From NCBI GenBank assembly GCA_023213395.1, contig CM041465.1, positions 138,763,741-138,827,740 on the forward strand: a stretch of 64,000 bases of DNA. The letters are read 5' to 3'. Position 1 is the first letter of the stretch. Every line of letters begins with the position of its first letter. Shown here piece after piece: positions 31,358 through 42,389 of the stretch. The position numbers were made by a program, and so were the translations under genes. Origin of the DNA: Cycas panzhihuaensis (Eukaryota > Cycadophyta). The notes under the pieces were generated by a model that ran no database searches, was not told the DNA's origin, and saw only the letters and a program-made list of their open reading frames with translations.

Positions 31358-33060
31358 CTTTATACGTATTTTGTGACTTCCAATTTTATCTTTTCTCACA
31401 CTGAAGATTACTGGAATTTTGGATAGTCTACAAGTAAATGCAATAATGTTCTTGACAAAATTTGGAGCTCTAAACACCTCTCTAAGAAGAATTTTTGTTT
31501 TTTCTTTTGGTTGGGGGGTGGGGAATCCGTATTAATACAATTCCCACTAAATGATGACTTAATAAATCCAGTTTGTCTTTAGGTGGTTGTGATGATTGTG
31601 GTGTCGAAGAATCATGTATTCATCTGGTCTGGTTTTGTCCATTTGCTAAAAGATTTTGTGACCCTCTTTTATCAGCTTTTTGAAGCTGCAACTAACTTAA
31701 AGATAACTTGGAAACATATTTTTGTTGCTCTTGAGTCTATGAATGAGTTTTTGAAGGAAGCCTAGAGTATCTGCTCTGTAGAAACACTCTTTTTAATTTG
31801 GTAGTTGAAATGTCATGCATTATTGCGTGAGCATAAAGCTCCAAGAGAATGTACTAGCATTTGCCACTCTGCTACCCGTGGGTCTTGCATCTTGCAGGTT
31901 TCTTCTTCACTGGATGTGGATCCTGAACAGGCATGGGCCCTTTTACTGTATGACACTCCCTTCCTTGGTGGTAATTTTAGAGTAAGAGGCAGCAGTCAGA
32001 CAAGGGAAGGTAAGGCAAGCTGGGGAAGTAGGTTTTCCCTTATCTGAGCGCATGATTATCAGCAGGCAGCTCCCCAAATTGATGTTGTTTGGTGGGGGTG
32101 GTGGGGGTGGTCTCAGGTTTGTTGCTAGTAAGGCTCCCAATCAAACAGGGAATGTGAGCGAGCCCACAACTCCAAAGGTTACTGCTGCAGATGACTCTCA
32201 TGGCAGATCCTCCAAATGCCACCAGTCTGGGCAGACTCCTCGAGGAATGTCCCCTCAGGTTGATGAATGTTGGAACACAGGTGAAGTTGCATTTGACAGG
32301 CCATATGATAAACCTCCTATTGAGATCTCTCCTCCTGGTACAGTTAGTCCACGTTCAACTCTGGTTCTTCTTCCTCAATGTGAGACAGTCCTGACATGCT
32401 CAGCAGAAGGTGAGGAGGACTTGTAAGCAGCCTCTAGTACTGGTACAAGTCATAAGCGTGCTCCCCCTTCTCCAGCTTTAGGGGAGATTGTAGAAGGAAA
32501 CCCAAAACTGTTGGTCCCTAACTTGACAGCTTTTGATTGGGACTATGTTGATTTCATGATTGATAAAGCCACAGTTCCTCCTCCTCTTGTGCATAGTTTC
32601 TGGTCCCTCCTCTGGCAAAACTATTCAGGATCCTGCTGCAGAACAGGTTACCCGTATTTCTAGCTCATCAGATGAGGGGTCTCCTGATAACTCTGGCGAG
32701 GTTATCCATACTCCCAGCAAGGTGCAACCTGGGAGCAGCTCTTACTCTGCACAAAATCAAGAACATGTAGCCAAGATTCAAGCCTTTGTTCGGCAGTTAA
32801 AAAGGATCAACCAGGCTCGTAGCAAGCTAAAGAAATAAGTCCTTTTCTGACTTCCTCCAGTAAGACTCATTTTGTAACTTGATTAGTCTGTTTTGTTTCA
32901 AGGGTTTCTCTCTTTTTTGATAGCCCTGGGGAGACTTCTTTCCCTCTGGTTAAAGTTCTGTACTTCTCTTTTCTGTTATAACGCTGAATGCTGTTAGACA
33001 GCCCCCTTTTTTCAAAATGAAAAAAAAAAGGATCAAAAAAAAAAAAAACCCTTGAATCAA
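31358..33060 (+). mobile_element. LINE remnant H with A-rich tail
   Basis: From about 31,455 the translation, across two frames, reads DKIWSSKHLSKKNF, then GGCDDCGVEESCIHLVWFCP (31,583-31,645), the zf-RVT domain at the C-terminus of plant LINE ORF2. After about 31,850 an unrelated-looking region follows: a Gly-rich start, Ser/Pro/Thr-rich stretches and an ending QAFVRQLKRINQARSKLKK at 32,835. Then a T-rich untranslated tail and A-rich runs at 33,018-33,050. The tail supports a LINE 3' end. The middle segment may be ORF1-like or a separate insertion. Confidence 0.6.
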
Positions 33061-34291
33061 TTCTTCTAATGAAGATGAGAAGTTTCAAAAATTAATCCTC
33101 AAATATCTATGTAGCACAGGTGCAGGTTTGGCATTTGGTGCACCAAACCCACACCCTGATCACACAGGATGAATGGTGCATCCCAACCACATCCACAAGA
33201 AACCTAGGTTCAGCAGAAATGCACCCCACTAAACCCAGACTGCACCCAGATTCATCCAGCCAAACCCGGCCCTAAAATGGGCTCCACATAGCCAAAAGGG
33301 GAAAAACTAACTTTAACTAACCCTAACAACTAGCAACTAACAACTAAGTCTCATTCGGAGCATCTTTATGTTGCAACAATCAACCAAAGCAAGGACAGCA
33401 AGCTGTCAAGTTGAAGCTAGCAAACATCCATTGTGCAGAAAGCAATCTTTGAGGACACCAAGGACTTTTTTTTCCTTCTCCATCCCGCCTCTCTTCTTGC
33501 CAGCTCTCCTTGTGTACGGATCCCCCACTTTGTTCTTATTTTCAGGAATGGAGGATTCAACTTGTGCCCCAGCTTTAACTGCCAATGCTCCAAGATGATT
33601 CTTCACACAACCAAACTAACATGCTACTCAATTGCTGGTATATCAATGAAAAGATAATCCCTCACTACTACCTAACAAACCGATAGGAATAGTGTAGAAA
33701 ATAATATGTCTTCATAAATTATCATTGCACAGCTCTCAAAACTGGAATGGTATTCACTGATAGAAGCATTCAGGCAAAATCCATGGAAATGCCCAGAAAA
33801 GATGTATCATATTCATGAAAACAAGTTGCTATACAGAGTGTCCCAATCCCCAACTAAATGTCATTCAAGGATATATGCAATGTGTAGGAACACGAGAACT
33901 GCCACATAAGAAGTTGACAACAGTGAAATGACACACAACAAATGGCCAGAGTTCCTTGAACTGCAGTGGATAACATCAGCAACAATTTATCCTTGATTTC
34001 ATTTAGTAGGCCGATGCAACAAGACTAACAAGCAAAGATGCAGAGTACAAGCATATTGCAAAGAAACATATAATTGCTATGATTGGTGGAATTACAAGAT
34101 CTATCAATAAAAGTCAAAGATTTGAACTGTATAATTATACAGGAGATGATCACATATCAAAGCATTGTCAAGACTCAAAACCTACAAGCCAAAACCATAA
34201 AGAACATACAGCAGAGTTATAATTCAGTGTGAGAATGATATGATCAAAAATTCAAAACATAAATGATAATCTCAAAAGGTGAAGGGTGTAC
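33061..34291. other. Non-coding stretch, probable lipase intron
   Basis: There is no recognised coding or repeat structure. It includes a GCACC/CCAAACCC-rich stretch (33,120-33,280). I searched the minus strand for the lipase exon expected to follow 34,292 and did not find it. Short open frames at 33,368-33,657 have no family resemblance. Confidence 0.5.
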
Positions 34292-34410
34292 TTCAGAGCG
34301 TAGATCATCCACTGAAGTAGCCGAGAACGTAGGCACAAGATCAGAACCATTGATAATAGAAGTAATGAACTGTGTGCCCGATTCTGCCAAATCCCAAGTC
34401 ATGCAGGCAG
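34292..34410 (-). CDS. Class 3 lipase, exon with the active-site Asp (partial gene)
   Basis: An intact 119-bp exon with an acceptor TTTGCAG on its right and donor GAA/GTACAC on its left. It translates to AACMTWDLAESGTQ, FITSIINGSDLVPTF and SVDDLRSE. This is the Lipase_3 segment after the nucleophile elbow; the Asp in NGSDLVP fits the family's catalytic acid. It resembles the Arabidopsis AT4G16070-type diacylglycerol lipase-like proteins, as I recall them. It joins the exon at 35,028-35,130 in phase 1, splitting an Ala codon, across a 617-bp intron. The next exon, with the catalytic His, is not in the window to the left. Such enzymes act on acylglycerols; the substrate here is unknown. Confidence 0.85.
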
Positions 34411-35027
34411 CTGCAAAGCACACAATAATATTAACTAGAATGAAGTGGTAATCTGCACGTGGGGACTGGATGATGCCCCGCCTCTAAGCAAAAAGTGAAA
34501 GGAATACAGAAAAGATGGCATAAGCAAAGCAATAACGAGACAAACAATGATGTCATCCAAAGTCATTATCTATTTTAATGAAACCAAAATATAGAATGTT
34601 AAGCTCAGGTGTTGATAATAAAGAAGACAACTCATCTCAATATTATGCAATGGGGATTTTACTTCAAATGTTTATATCTACAGAACATGTGCCCAAGTTC
34701 AACAAGAAACTCTAAGCACAATGTCAAGAACACAGCTTGGATAACTATTAAGGGCCATGATGATATATTAAATATCTCCCAAATGATTCACATAATTGTA
34801 CTAGCTGACAAGCATATATCAAGCAAAAAATGTTATCACCTGTGTTAATCCAGTATCGGATTTAGCCTTTAAATTTTTAAAAGACCTCACATGCTACATT
34901 GCACAGGTAACGTGTTTATTCATTAGGTCCGTTATGTTTCTTTGGAAAATTCACACAATAAAGATGCAAAATAATACACCTAAACATTGTAAAAGTTAAG
35001 AACCTTAGGGAAATGCATCCAATATAC

Positions 35028-35130
35028 CTGGAGCAAATGTTACACAATGCGTAGATGAAAACTCTTTGCGCTCCCGAAGCACATATGTCAGAAGAGCAGC
35101 AGTACCTCCACCCAAAGAGTGTCCAACAAT
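35028..35130 (-). CDS. Class 3 lipase, exon with the GHSLGG nucleophile elbow (partial gene)
   Basis: An intact 103-bp exon: acceptor GTCAG before ATTGTTGG, and donor CCAG/GTATAT. It encodes IVGHSLGGGTAALLTY, VLRERKEFSS and HCVTFAP. The Ser in GHSLGG is the catalytic nucleophile of alpha/beta-hydrolase lipases. No stop, frameshift or splice-site damage is visible, unlike every transposon gene nearby, which argues for purifying selection or recent origin. Upstream exons (lid and N-terminal membrane region in relatives) are not found to the right, so the upstream intron exceeds 28 kb if the gene is complete. A captured gene fragment is the alternative. Confidence 0.87.
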
Positions 35131-36435
35131 CTGACATTCCATAAGAGCATGTCAGAAATTTTGCAATGAAAACCGCCTAGCGTTGAGAATCAGAGGAGAA
35201 GCATGTTGAATGCAAGTACAAAGAATATGTGCAATGTTTCAATGTCACTATGAACAGAAATATGGACATCATCAAATAAAAATCCAGACGGTGCTTAGAA
35301 GACAGAAACCCTGAATTACCACATTAACTTGAGTATGCACTCACGGTTGCAAAACATCAACAGAGCACATCCAAAAAACTTTCAAGCATAGAAGTTTACA
35401 ATATACCAGAAATTCTGCAGTAACTTGATAACATTCACAAAACACCTTGTCACATAGCATCTGATGAAGAGTACTCTCACCGCAAGAATGAGAAAACAGA
35501 AGGAAAATGGAAGTCAAAATTGCAATAGAATCTTCAACCTTCAGAACTGAAGTTATAAACGCAGATCATATGCTTCCATAACCCACAAACAAGTTCAAAA
35601 TGCTTGTTTCAGGGGATTTTTCTTTTTGTTTTTTTTTTCAATCAAAGAGAACATTATTAAGCATGGCCACCACCTCCAGTAGATCTATGAAGCAACCGCA
35701 AAAGATGTGTAAAGGCAGAGATGTCCTTATAAAGCACTGCTTAGGCAGACGCTGGACATAAATCCTTCCTCAGGTATTTCAAAAATTATTTCCAGGCCTT
35801 GATACACCTAGTTCTGACATGTGTATAATCTACAAGTCTTAGCAATTTTCCATCCAATTGCCCCAAGTTTGCATCTGACTCAGAAATTGAACCAATTCTC
35901 TTTTTTGACACATGTATAAACTACAAGTCTTAGTGATTTTCCATTCAAGTGCCCCAAGTTTGTATCAATTGAATTGATTCTCTTCTCAGTTGAAACACCT
36001 CCTTAAGCACTAATTCTTTCAACAACTAAAGATCTGTTACTTGATTCCTTGATCAAGTAACAGCTCTGTTACTTGTTTCACACAGTGTTACTCATTTGGC
36101 CTACACCTTCCCAAAATTCCTCTAAAACATAGGTTTTTGATGCTTGATTAGATTGATAAACACCCTTGTGCTCCATTATATTGTGTCAATTGCATTTGCC
36201 TCCATTTGTAAACCAATCCCAAGAACCCCTTGATCCATGTACTCCCTCTCAGCCCACTTTCTTATGCAGATTTCTTAAATTGAATTGGTCTCTCCCCTTT
36301 CCCCACCAAAAAAAAAATCACACAAAAGATCCATGGCCAAAAGAAAAAGGGAAATTTCTAACCTGCAATTTAGTTCAGATTGAGATTAAATAAGACTATC
36401 TTACAAATCAAATGTACACAAACCGACCTCAAATA
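35131..36435. other. Non-coding stretch, probable upstream lipase intron
   Basis: No element ends or domains are recognised. Two related 60-70-bp stretches (ACATGTRTAWACTACAAGTC...GCCCCAAGTTTG near 35,817-35,870 and 35,909-35,958) form an imperfect direct repeat. The segment ends at the probable LTR R. Confidence 0.45.
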
Positions 36436-36840
36436 TGTTAGATATGTTGAACACTTTGCAAGTGTTACATGGATATAGGCATTACACCTAAGCCCCTTTG
36501 GGGGGCCCACGGGCTTGAGAAGAACCCCCAGCTAGGGGCCTAGGAGGCTAGCAGACCCTCAAGCGAGGGTTCGAGGGCAAGAATTCCTTAAAAAAAAAAA
36601 AATTAGTGTCTTATAGAAGTCTTTTTCAGCCCATGGTTTATGCCCATTGTATTGTAATACCACAGGGTGATATCTTGTAAAATTATGTCTATATATACTT
36701 TTGTAATGGCACATGTAAATGGATTGGATAAGTGGATGAGAAAAGAGTTGGAGTTTTCTCTTATAATTCTTTAGTTATTGCTCAAATTAATAAAATGGTC
36801 TATGCTTGAAGCTGAATCTCTAATTGTTCCTTGTTAATGT
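36436..36840 (+). repeat. Probable LTR R, host of element I
   Basis: It starts TGTTAGATATG. It has a GC-rich CCCCTTTGGGGGGCCC-like patch (36,495-36,560), a GTCTATATATAC box near 36,686 and an AATAAAATGG signal near 36,789. The sequence appears to continue at 45,383 after element I, whose target copies are aatgt and gatgt. No partner LTR or primer-binding site is seen, so it may be a solo LTR. Confidence 0.4.
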
Positions 36841-37155
36841 TGTAAGGACTTGCATCTTTTAACATAATATTAGACAAAATAATAAATGAACATCACAAAA
36901 CATTATAGAAAAATGCGTAGATCATAGATGGTATCAAATGATACCTCCATTGTATTGATAGAACAAAATAATGATACAAAATGATCTCACACAATGTGAA
37001 AGTGGTTCAAATGCTAACATGATGATGTTTTTATATACTACAAACTTATATTTGTGAGGGACCCACCAGTTTGTGGTTTACTTGGTCAAGTGTGCATTAC
37101 TTGGTCAAATGTGCATTACCTAGTCAATTGTGCATAATATATCATTATTCCAACA
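36841..37155 (-). repeat. 3' LTR of element I
   Basis: 315 bp, minus strand TGTTGGAATA to AGTCCTTACA. It carries three copies of a roughly 20-bp unit (RCTTGGTCAARTGTGCATTA-like, 37,075-37,135) where the other LTR has two. Confidence 0.85.
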
Positions 37156-37928
37156 CCCTCCCTTAATGCACATTTCAACACTACCCCTTAATGCACATTT
37201 GGGAAACTAGATGTTGCTTTTGAATTTGCAACATCTGATCTTCCAAAATTTCTTGAAAAAGATATACAGAACTTGGTCTTCAATTTGGTTTGCAAATTCT
37301 CTTCCTTGTGTCCACTTTGGAATGTAGTAACGATGCTTGATATTGATATGGTTCATTCTTCTTCACAAAACTAGGTTCTTCATTAACTGTATTGTATTTT
37401 AAATACTGCAACAAATCTTGGTAGATTCTTTCTGACTTTGATGAAGCTCTTGTAGTATCTCTCTCAGAATATCTGTTTCACGAACTTCTGCTTCAACCTT
37501 TTTGAATTTAGCTTCAATTGGATTAGACCCATTAGTAATCTGTATACTTCCATCATTTTGCAATTCTCCCTCATCGTTCGAACAATTCAAACTTGAATCA
37601 ATACTCAACAGGAACTTCACTTGAACTTGGATCGACAAATAAAAAAAAATTGCCAGACTCATCTTCACCAAGACCATCAGATTCATATTCAATCTCCTTT
37701 GAAATACTAGGATCATCTATAGAAATGAGTAATAAATTTTCCACATCTTGAATTGTTTCTTCAACAATTTTCAACATTCAGAAGTAGCTTCATCAATACC
37801 CATACTTTCTTCATCAAGTTCTTGACATACCTTTTAACTAAATCAAATTTAATAGTACTTTCTTCATCAATTTCATCTATATCAATTTCATAATCTTGAT
37901 CACCTGTATCTCGATCATCTTGAATATC
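37156..37928 (-). pseudogene. Element I, 3' internal region
   Basis: A minus-strand open frame at 37,399-37,716 contains NDEGELQNDGSIQITNGS and a hydrophilic EAKFKKVEAEVRETDILRE stretch. Another, at 37,761-38,057, is acidic (DYEIDIDEIDEES). These resemble the hydrophilic tail of a gag or linker, but I recognise no domain. A 25-bp tandem duplication of the purine tract-LTR junction lies at 37,151-37,200. Confidence 0.45.
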
Positions 37929-38132
37929 TGTATGAACATCTACACATATATTATCTAGGAATGTTATCTTGAGGGTTATGTTAAAAACCCCCTTTATGTA
38001 TTTGTAGACAAGTGTCCGACACGTGGCACTCATTCCCATGTCGGTTACCATGTACAAGTTGTATATATATGCACACTATCTCTCATAATAGATCATCAGA
38101 GTTTTTGATACCAAATTCTCTTGATTCTTTCA
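37929..38132 (+). repeat. 5' LTR of copia J
   Basis: It aligns to 42,853-43,051 from ATCTAGGAATG onward; the first 25 bases are diverged, so the exact start is uncertain by a few bases. It is followed by primer-binding site TGGTATCAAAGC at 38,133-38,144. Confidence 0.83.
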
Positions 38133-38144
38133 TGGTATCAAAGC

Positions 38145-38850
38145 TGGCCTACCTGGTTGCCTGATAAGAAGTACTAAAAAGTTGTAGAAAGGATTCATAA
38201 TGAAGCCGAATCAACCTAAGGAGTTGCAAACGAAGTAAGATAAACTTAAGACTCAAAAGCAAAGCCTTACTTGTCAAAAAGAGACTCAGTCTACTCAGTC
38301 TGTTGCATTAAATAACTATACAGACTTGTACGGTCACAAAATTTTCAATCTGCTCAGATCAAGACAAAATTTGGTGTGGAGACTCGTCTCAGTACAAAGA
38401 TCAAACTTTCCTTATAGCGCGAATTGATATGAAGTTGTTTTAAGGGTCTTTTACCCTATTTTCTAGCCACACAGGTTTTGGAAGATTTTTTTGAAATTTC
38501 TCCTTAGATCTGTCTCAAATCCGGGTAAAAATCACTCAAACTCTTTCTAATCATCAATACTAAGAGTTTGAATCCGGTTTTTTTTAGTCTTTATCTGAGA
38601 ATCGAAGAGTTTGGAGCATTTTCTCATTTAAACCCTAGCCGTCATTGCCGATTTTTGGGGCTTGTTTTCTCTATTTTTTGAAGGATTTTTTCAAAAATAA
38701 CTTCAGATATATAATCCACAGGAAAAGATCTTTCTTTTGAGACAGTTCTTTTTCAATTTTGTACACTTTGATTTTTGTACGAAAATCCGTACAATCATAC
38801 GGTCAGGCTCAATTTCAAACCTCTGTTTATCATTTTTTTAATTTCTAAAG
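38145..38850 (+). other. Untranslated leader of copia J
   Basis: A leader of the same type as that of C: GACTTGTACGGTCAC near 38,326 and the shared CGTACAATCATACGG motif (38,788-38,802), 49 bases before the gag ATG. Confidence 0.6.
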
Positions 38851-39740
38851 ATGGCCTCTACTGTTTTATCCTACCAGAACAAGACAAATTAACTGCCTCC
38901 AATTATCACATCTGGAAAATCAAGACAGAGACTCTTATGAGAGCCAAAAAGGCCTAGAAAATAGCAACAGGCATTGAAGAAAAACTAGACAAAGATGACA
39001 TAGATTTTCCTAGCTAGGAAGAAAGAAATAATGCCAGGCTAATCACTTTGAAGATCTTTGTATCAAACCCTCTTCTTCTTTATGTAGACAAGTTGAATTC
39101 ATGTTCAAAAATATGGTAGCTATTTGAAAATATGTATAGATAAAAAAATAGAGCTCATATCATAGCTCTAAAAGAAGATTACTTTAAGTTACATATGAAG
39201 GATTCAAAAACAATTTTAGAATTTCTTCATAAAGTAATTTCAATCAAGAATGATTTACAAAGTGCAGGAGCCAAAATTAAAGAACAAGAAATAGTTGAAA
39301 TGGTGGCAAGCAACCTACCAAAATCATTCACGTAACAATTAATACGATCATTAAATAACGATCAAATCAACAATATGTCTCTTGATACATTGACAAGGCT
39401 GCCTCTAAGACAAGAACAAAAAAACAAGAGGTATGAAGATAGTTCTAAAATCGAAGATGCATCTGTTTCCAAACATCACCTAGGACCCAGAGGAAGGGGT
39501 CAATTTCGTGGACGCTTTAGAGCTCCAGATGCACGAAATATATCTTGAGGAAGAGGACACGACAATAGTGGTCGAGATCGTAGCATACCGCCCAGAGAAG
39601 CAAGGGTATGCTTCAACTGCGGAAGACCTGGATACTACTCCAGCAATTGCAGAGCCTTTGACGTTTGCTAACATTGCGGTTGATCAGGACACTACCCATA
39701 TCAATGTCCACAAAGAAGAGCTAAAATTCAGAAGGGTAAG
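38851..39740 (+). pseudogene. Copia J gag, broken
   Basis: The start is at ATG 38,851 (MASTVLSYQNK, frame slip), then DKLTASNYHIWKIKTETLM. TAG stops lie at 38,956 and 39,016. The central part, EQEIVEMVASNLPKSF, lies at 39,290. A double knuckle at 39,610-39,715 reads CFNCGRPGYYSSNC, then C-stop-HCG...GHYPYQC. Arg/Gly-rich sequence precedes it. It is colinear with C gag and shows what the corrupted tract in C should look like. Confidence 0.78.
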
Positions 39741-40424
39741 CAACCCACAAAAAACTTCAGCAAAGAGCAAGAAGATAAAGACGAGGAGGAGACTGCATTT
39801 GATGTTGCATTCACAGCTAGCCTTGAAGATGAGGAAGTCTGGTACATCGACTCCGAGGCCTCTGGACATATGACCAGATGGGAAGATTGGTTTGAATCTC
39901 TCAAACCCTTCACCTCTCATAAATTAATTGAATTGGGGGATAAACATCCTCTGAATATCCCTGGAGTTGGAACCATTGCCATTGAGATAAAAGGAGGCAT
40001 TCAAAACATTGGCCATGTACTTTTTGTTCCAGGACTAAAAAAGAATTTGTTGTCTATTTCTCAGCTAAGAAAGAAAAAGCTAAGAACAGTGTTTGATGAA
40101 TATGGGTACTGTCATATTCTTGACATGAAAAAAGGAGGAGCCTTAGTTGCAAAAGGCATAGAAAGTAACGAACTTTATAGGTTGCTTTCTAAACCTGTAA
40201 TCACCAATGAAAAGGCATGTACTGCAATTCACAATGATAATAATAAATTGTGGCATTTGAAGTATAGGCATATCTCTTCTGACAGGCCGATATAGTTGCA
40301 AAAGGCTAAAATGGTTGATGGCCTCCCTAAATGTTCCTTTCAACATCTTATGTGTAAAAGCTGCATGGTAAGAAAACAACATTGTTTTCCATTCAAAGCA
40401 AGTGAATGGTGAGCTCAAGGTAAA
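39741..40424 (+). pseudogene. Copia J protease and pre-integrase
   Basis: WYIDSEASGHMTRWEDW at 39,841: the protease triad DSG is changed to DSE (G to A). HVLFVPGLKKNLLSISQL and LWHLKYRHISSD follow with CKSCMVRKQHCFPF. Stops at about 40,294 and 40,411. Confidence 0.8.
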
Positions 40425-41170
40425 TTGGATCTAGTTCACACTAATCTACGTGGTCCTCTCACACCTCCCTCAATCAATGGTGCTAGGTATTTCTTAACTT
40501 TAATTGATGATTTCTCTAGAAAAACTTGGATTTATTTTCTCTTTTGTGAATTTGAAGTTTTTGAGAAATTTAAAGAATTCAAAGCAGAAGCCAAACTAGA
40601 ATTTAGAACAAAAATTAAATGCATCAGATCAGATGGTGGAGGTGAATATGTTTCGAAAGAATTTCTTAACTATTGCAAAGATCAAGGGATTGGAAGACAA
40701 CTCACAACTCCATATACACCTTAGTCAAATGGGATTGCTGAACAAATGAACAGAACAATCACGGAAATGGCTCAATGTATGCTTGAGGAAAGTCAGATTT
40801 TGAAGACCTATTGGGTTGAAGCAATTAGCACAACTGGATATCTCATAAATAGAAGCCCCACTAAGGTTCTAGATCATATCACTCCAAAGGAAACATGGAC
40901 CGAAATCAAGCCAAATGTAAGTAATCTTAAAATCTTTGGATGCAAAGCATTTGTTCACATTCTAGATAAAAAGAGATCAAAGCTAGATTCCAAAAGCATT
41001 GAATGCATAATGGTAGGCTATAGCAAAAACACAAAAGCCTATAAATGTATAGACCCTAGAACAAATAAGGTCTATATAAGTAAAGACGTAGTGTTTAATG
41101 AACTTGATCTCATAAAAGATCCAGTAATACAACAACTAATTGAAGAGGCTCCTAAAATTAATTTTTAAAT
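40425..41170 (+). pseudogene. Copia J integrase
   Basis: MDLVHTNLRGPLTPPSINGA: the first catalytic Asp is Asn. RSDGGGEYVSKEF and NGIAEQMNRT keep the second Asp and the Glu. The TPQSNG motif is broken by TAG 40,722-40,724, the same codon as in copia E. TPKETWTEIKPNVSNLKIFG and SIECIMVGYSKN follow. Confidence 0.85.
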
Positions 41171-42389
41171 TCCTACTGAAGAAATTTCTAGAATTACATC
41201 AGAGGACTTAGATGCAAATGGGGGAATCTCAAGAAATGACAATCAACAGAGAGGAAGAATCACCTCTCGTTGAGACAAGCACTAAAGAAGAAGAAGGCAA
41301 AAAGGAAAAAAGAGTGCCAAGGTGGTATCTCAAGACTATTGAAGAAAGCAAAGGAGAGGTATATGGCCATAGAACAAGAAACAGAAGCATCATGACCTTT
41401 TTACAAATGTGGAGCCACAGTCATTTGAAGAAGCTAGAGGACATCAGGAATGGGTAGTAGCAATGAATAAAGAAATGGAGTCAATCTCCAAAAATCAAAC
41501 ATTGAAACTGACAGAACTGCCTCCAAGAAAACTAGTGGTAAATTACAAATGGGTGTTCAAAATTAAAGAAAATGCTGATGGAGAAATAAGTAAATACAAG
41601 GCAAAACTGGTTGCCAAGGGATACACCCAGACTCCTGGGATAGACTACGAAGAAACTTTTTCACCTGTGGCCAAACTAAACATTGTTAGAATAGTAATAG
41701 CTCTTGCAACTCAAAACAACTGGAAGATCTACCAGTTAGATGTAAAAAGTGCCTTCCTAAACAGTGACCTGGAAGAAGAGGTCTATATGAAATAGCCTAA
41801 GGGCTTTATTCAACCTAGAAAAGAAAATTTGGTATTCAAACTAAAAAAGGCATTGTATGGATTAAAACAAGCTCCAAAAACTTGGTATGCAAAATTAGAT
41901 AAATATATTATTCATAATGGCTTCTCCAGATGTAGTTCAGATTCTAGCTTGTATACCAAAAGAAGACAAGGACTAATAACAGTCATCACTATTTACGTGG
42001 ATGATATGATTCTCACCGGAAGTGATACTAAATCAATAGAAAATATAAGGTCACAATTACAAAGAGGCTTTGAGATGACTGACTTGGGGTTGTTGAACTA
42101 TTACTTGGGAATAGAAGTTGGACAAGCAAAAGATTCAATCTCATTGTCCCAAAGCAGATACATCAAAAATCTGCTATCTAAATTTGGGATGGAGGAAAGC
42201 AACACCTGCATAACTCCCATGGAAGCAAGGTGTGATCTTACTCCTGATAAAGATGATCCTGTCGTTGATGGAACACTCTACAAGCAACTAATAGGCAATC
42301 TGATATATCTCACAACAACAAGACCAGACATCTCATATTTGGTGGGCCTAGTTTCAAGATACATGCAGGATCCCAAAATAAGGCACTAG
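41171..42389 (+). pseudogene. Copia J reverse transcriptase
   Basis: VPRWYLKTIEESKGE, VVNYKWVFKIKENADGE, GYTQTPGIDYEETFSPVAK, LDVKSAFLNSDLEEEVYMK, a TAG at 41,793, ALYGLKQAPKTWYAKLDK and TIYVDDMILTGSDTKSI. The YVDD box is intact. The end reads LTTTRPDISYLVGLVSRYMQ. It is nearly open apart from a frame change at about 41,410-41,450 and the TAG. Confidence 0.87.

Noticed and set aside
32052-32426. Gly-run protein of 124 codons as a host gene
   Set aside because: It has no recognisable domain, is flanked by LINE zf-RVT and LINE tail sequence, and its start is only the first ATG of an open stretch.
33368-33657. Overlapping short open frames as additional lipase exons
   Set aside because: Neither strand gives sequence resembling the expected next lipase exon, and no matching splice phase is seen.
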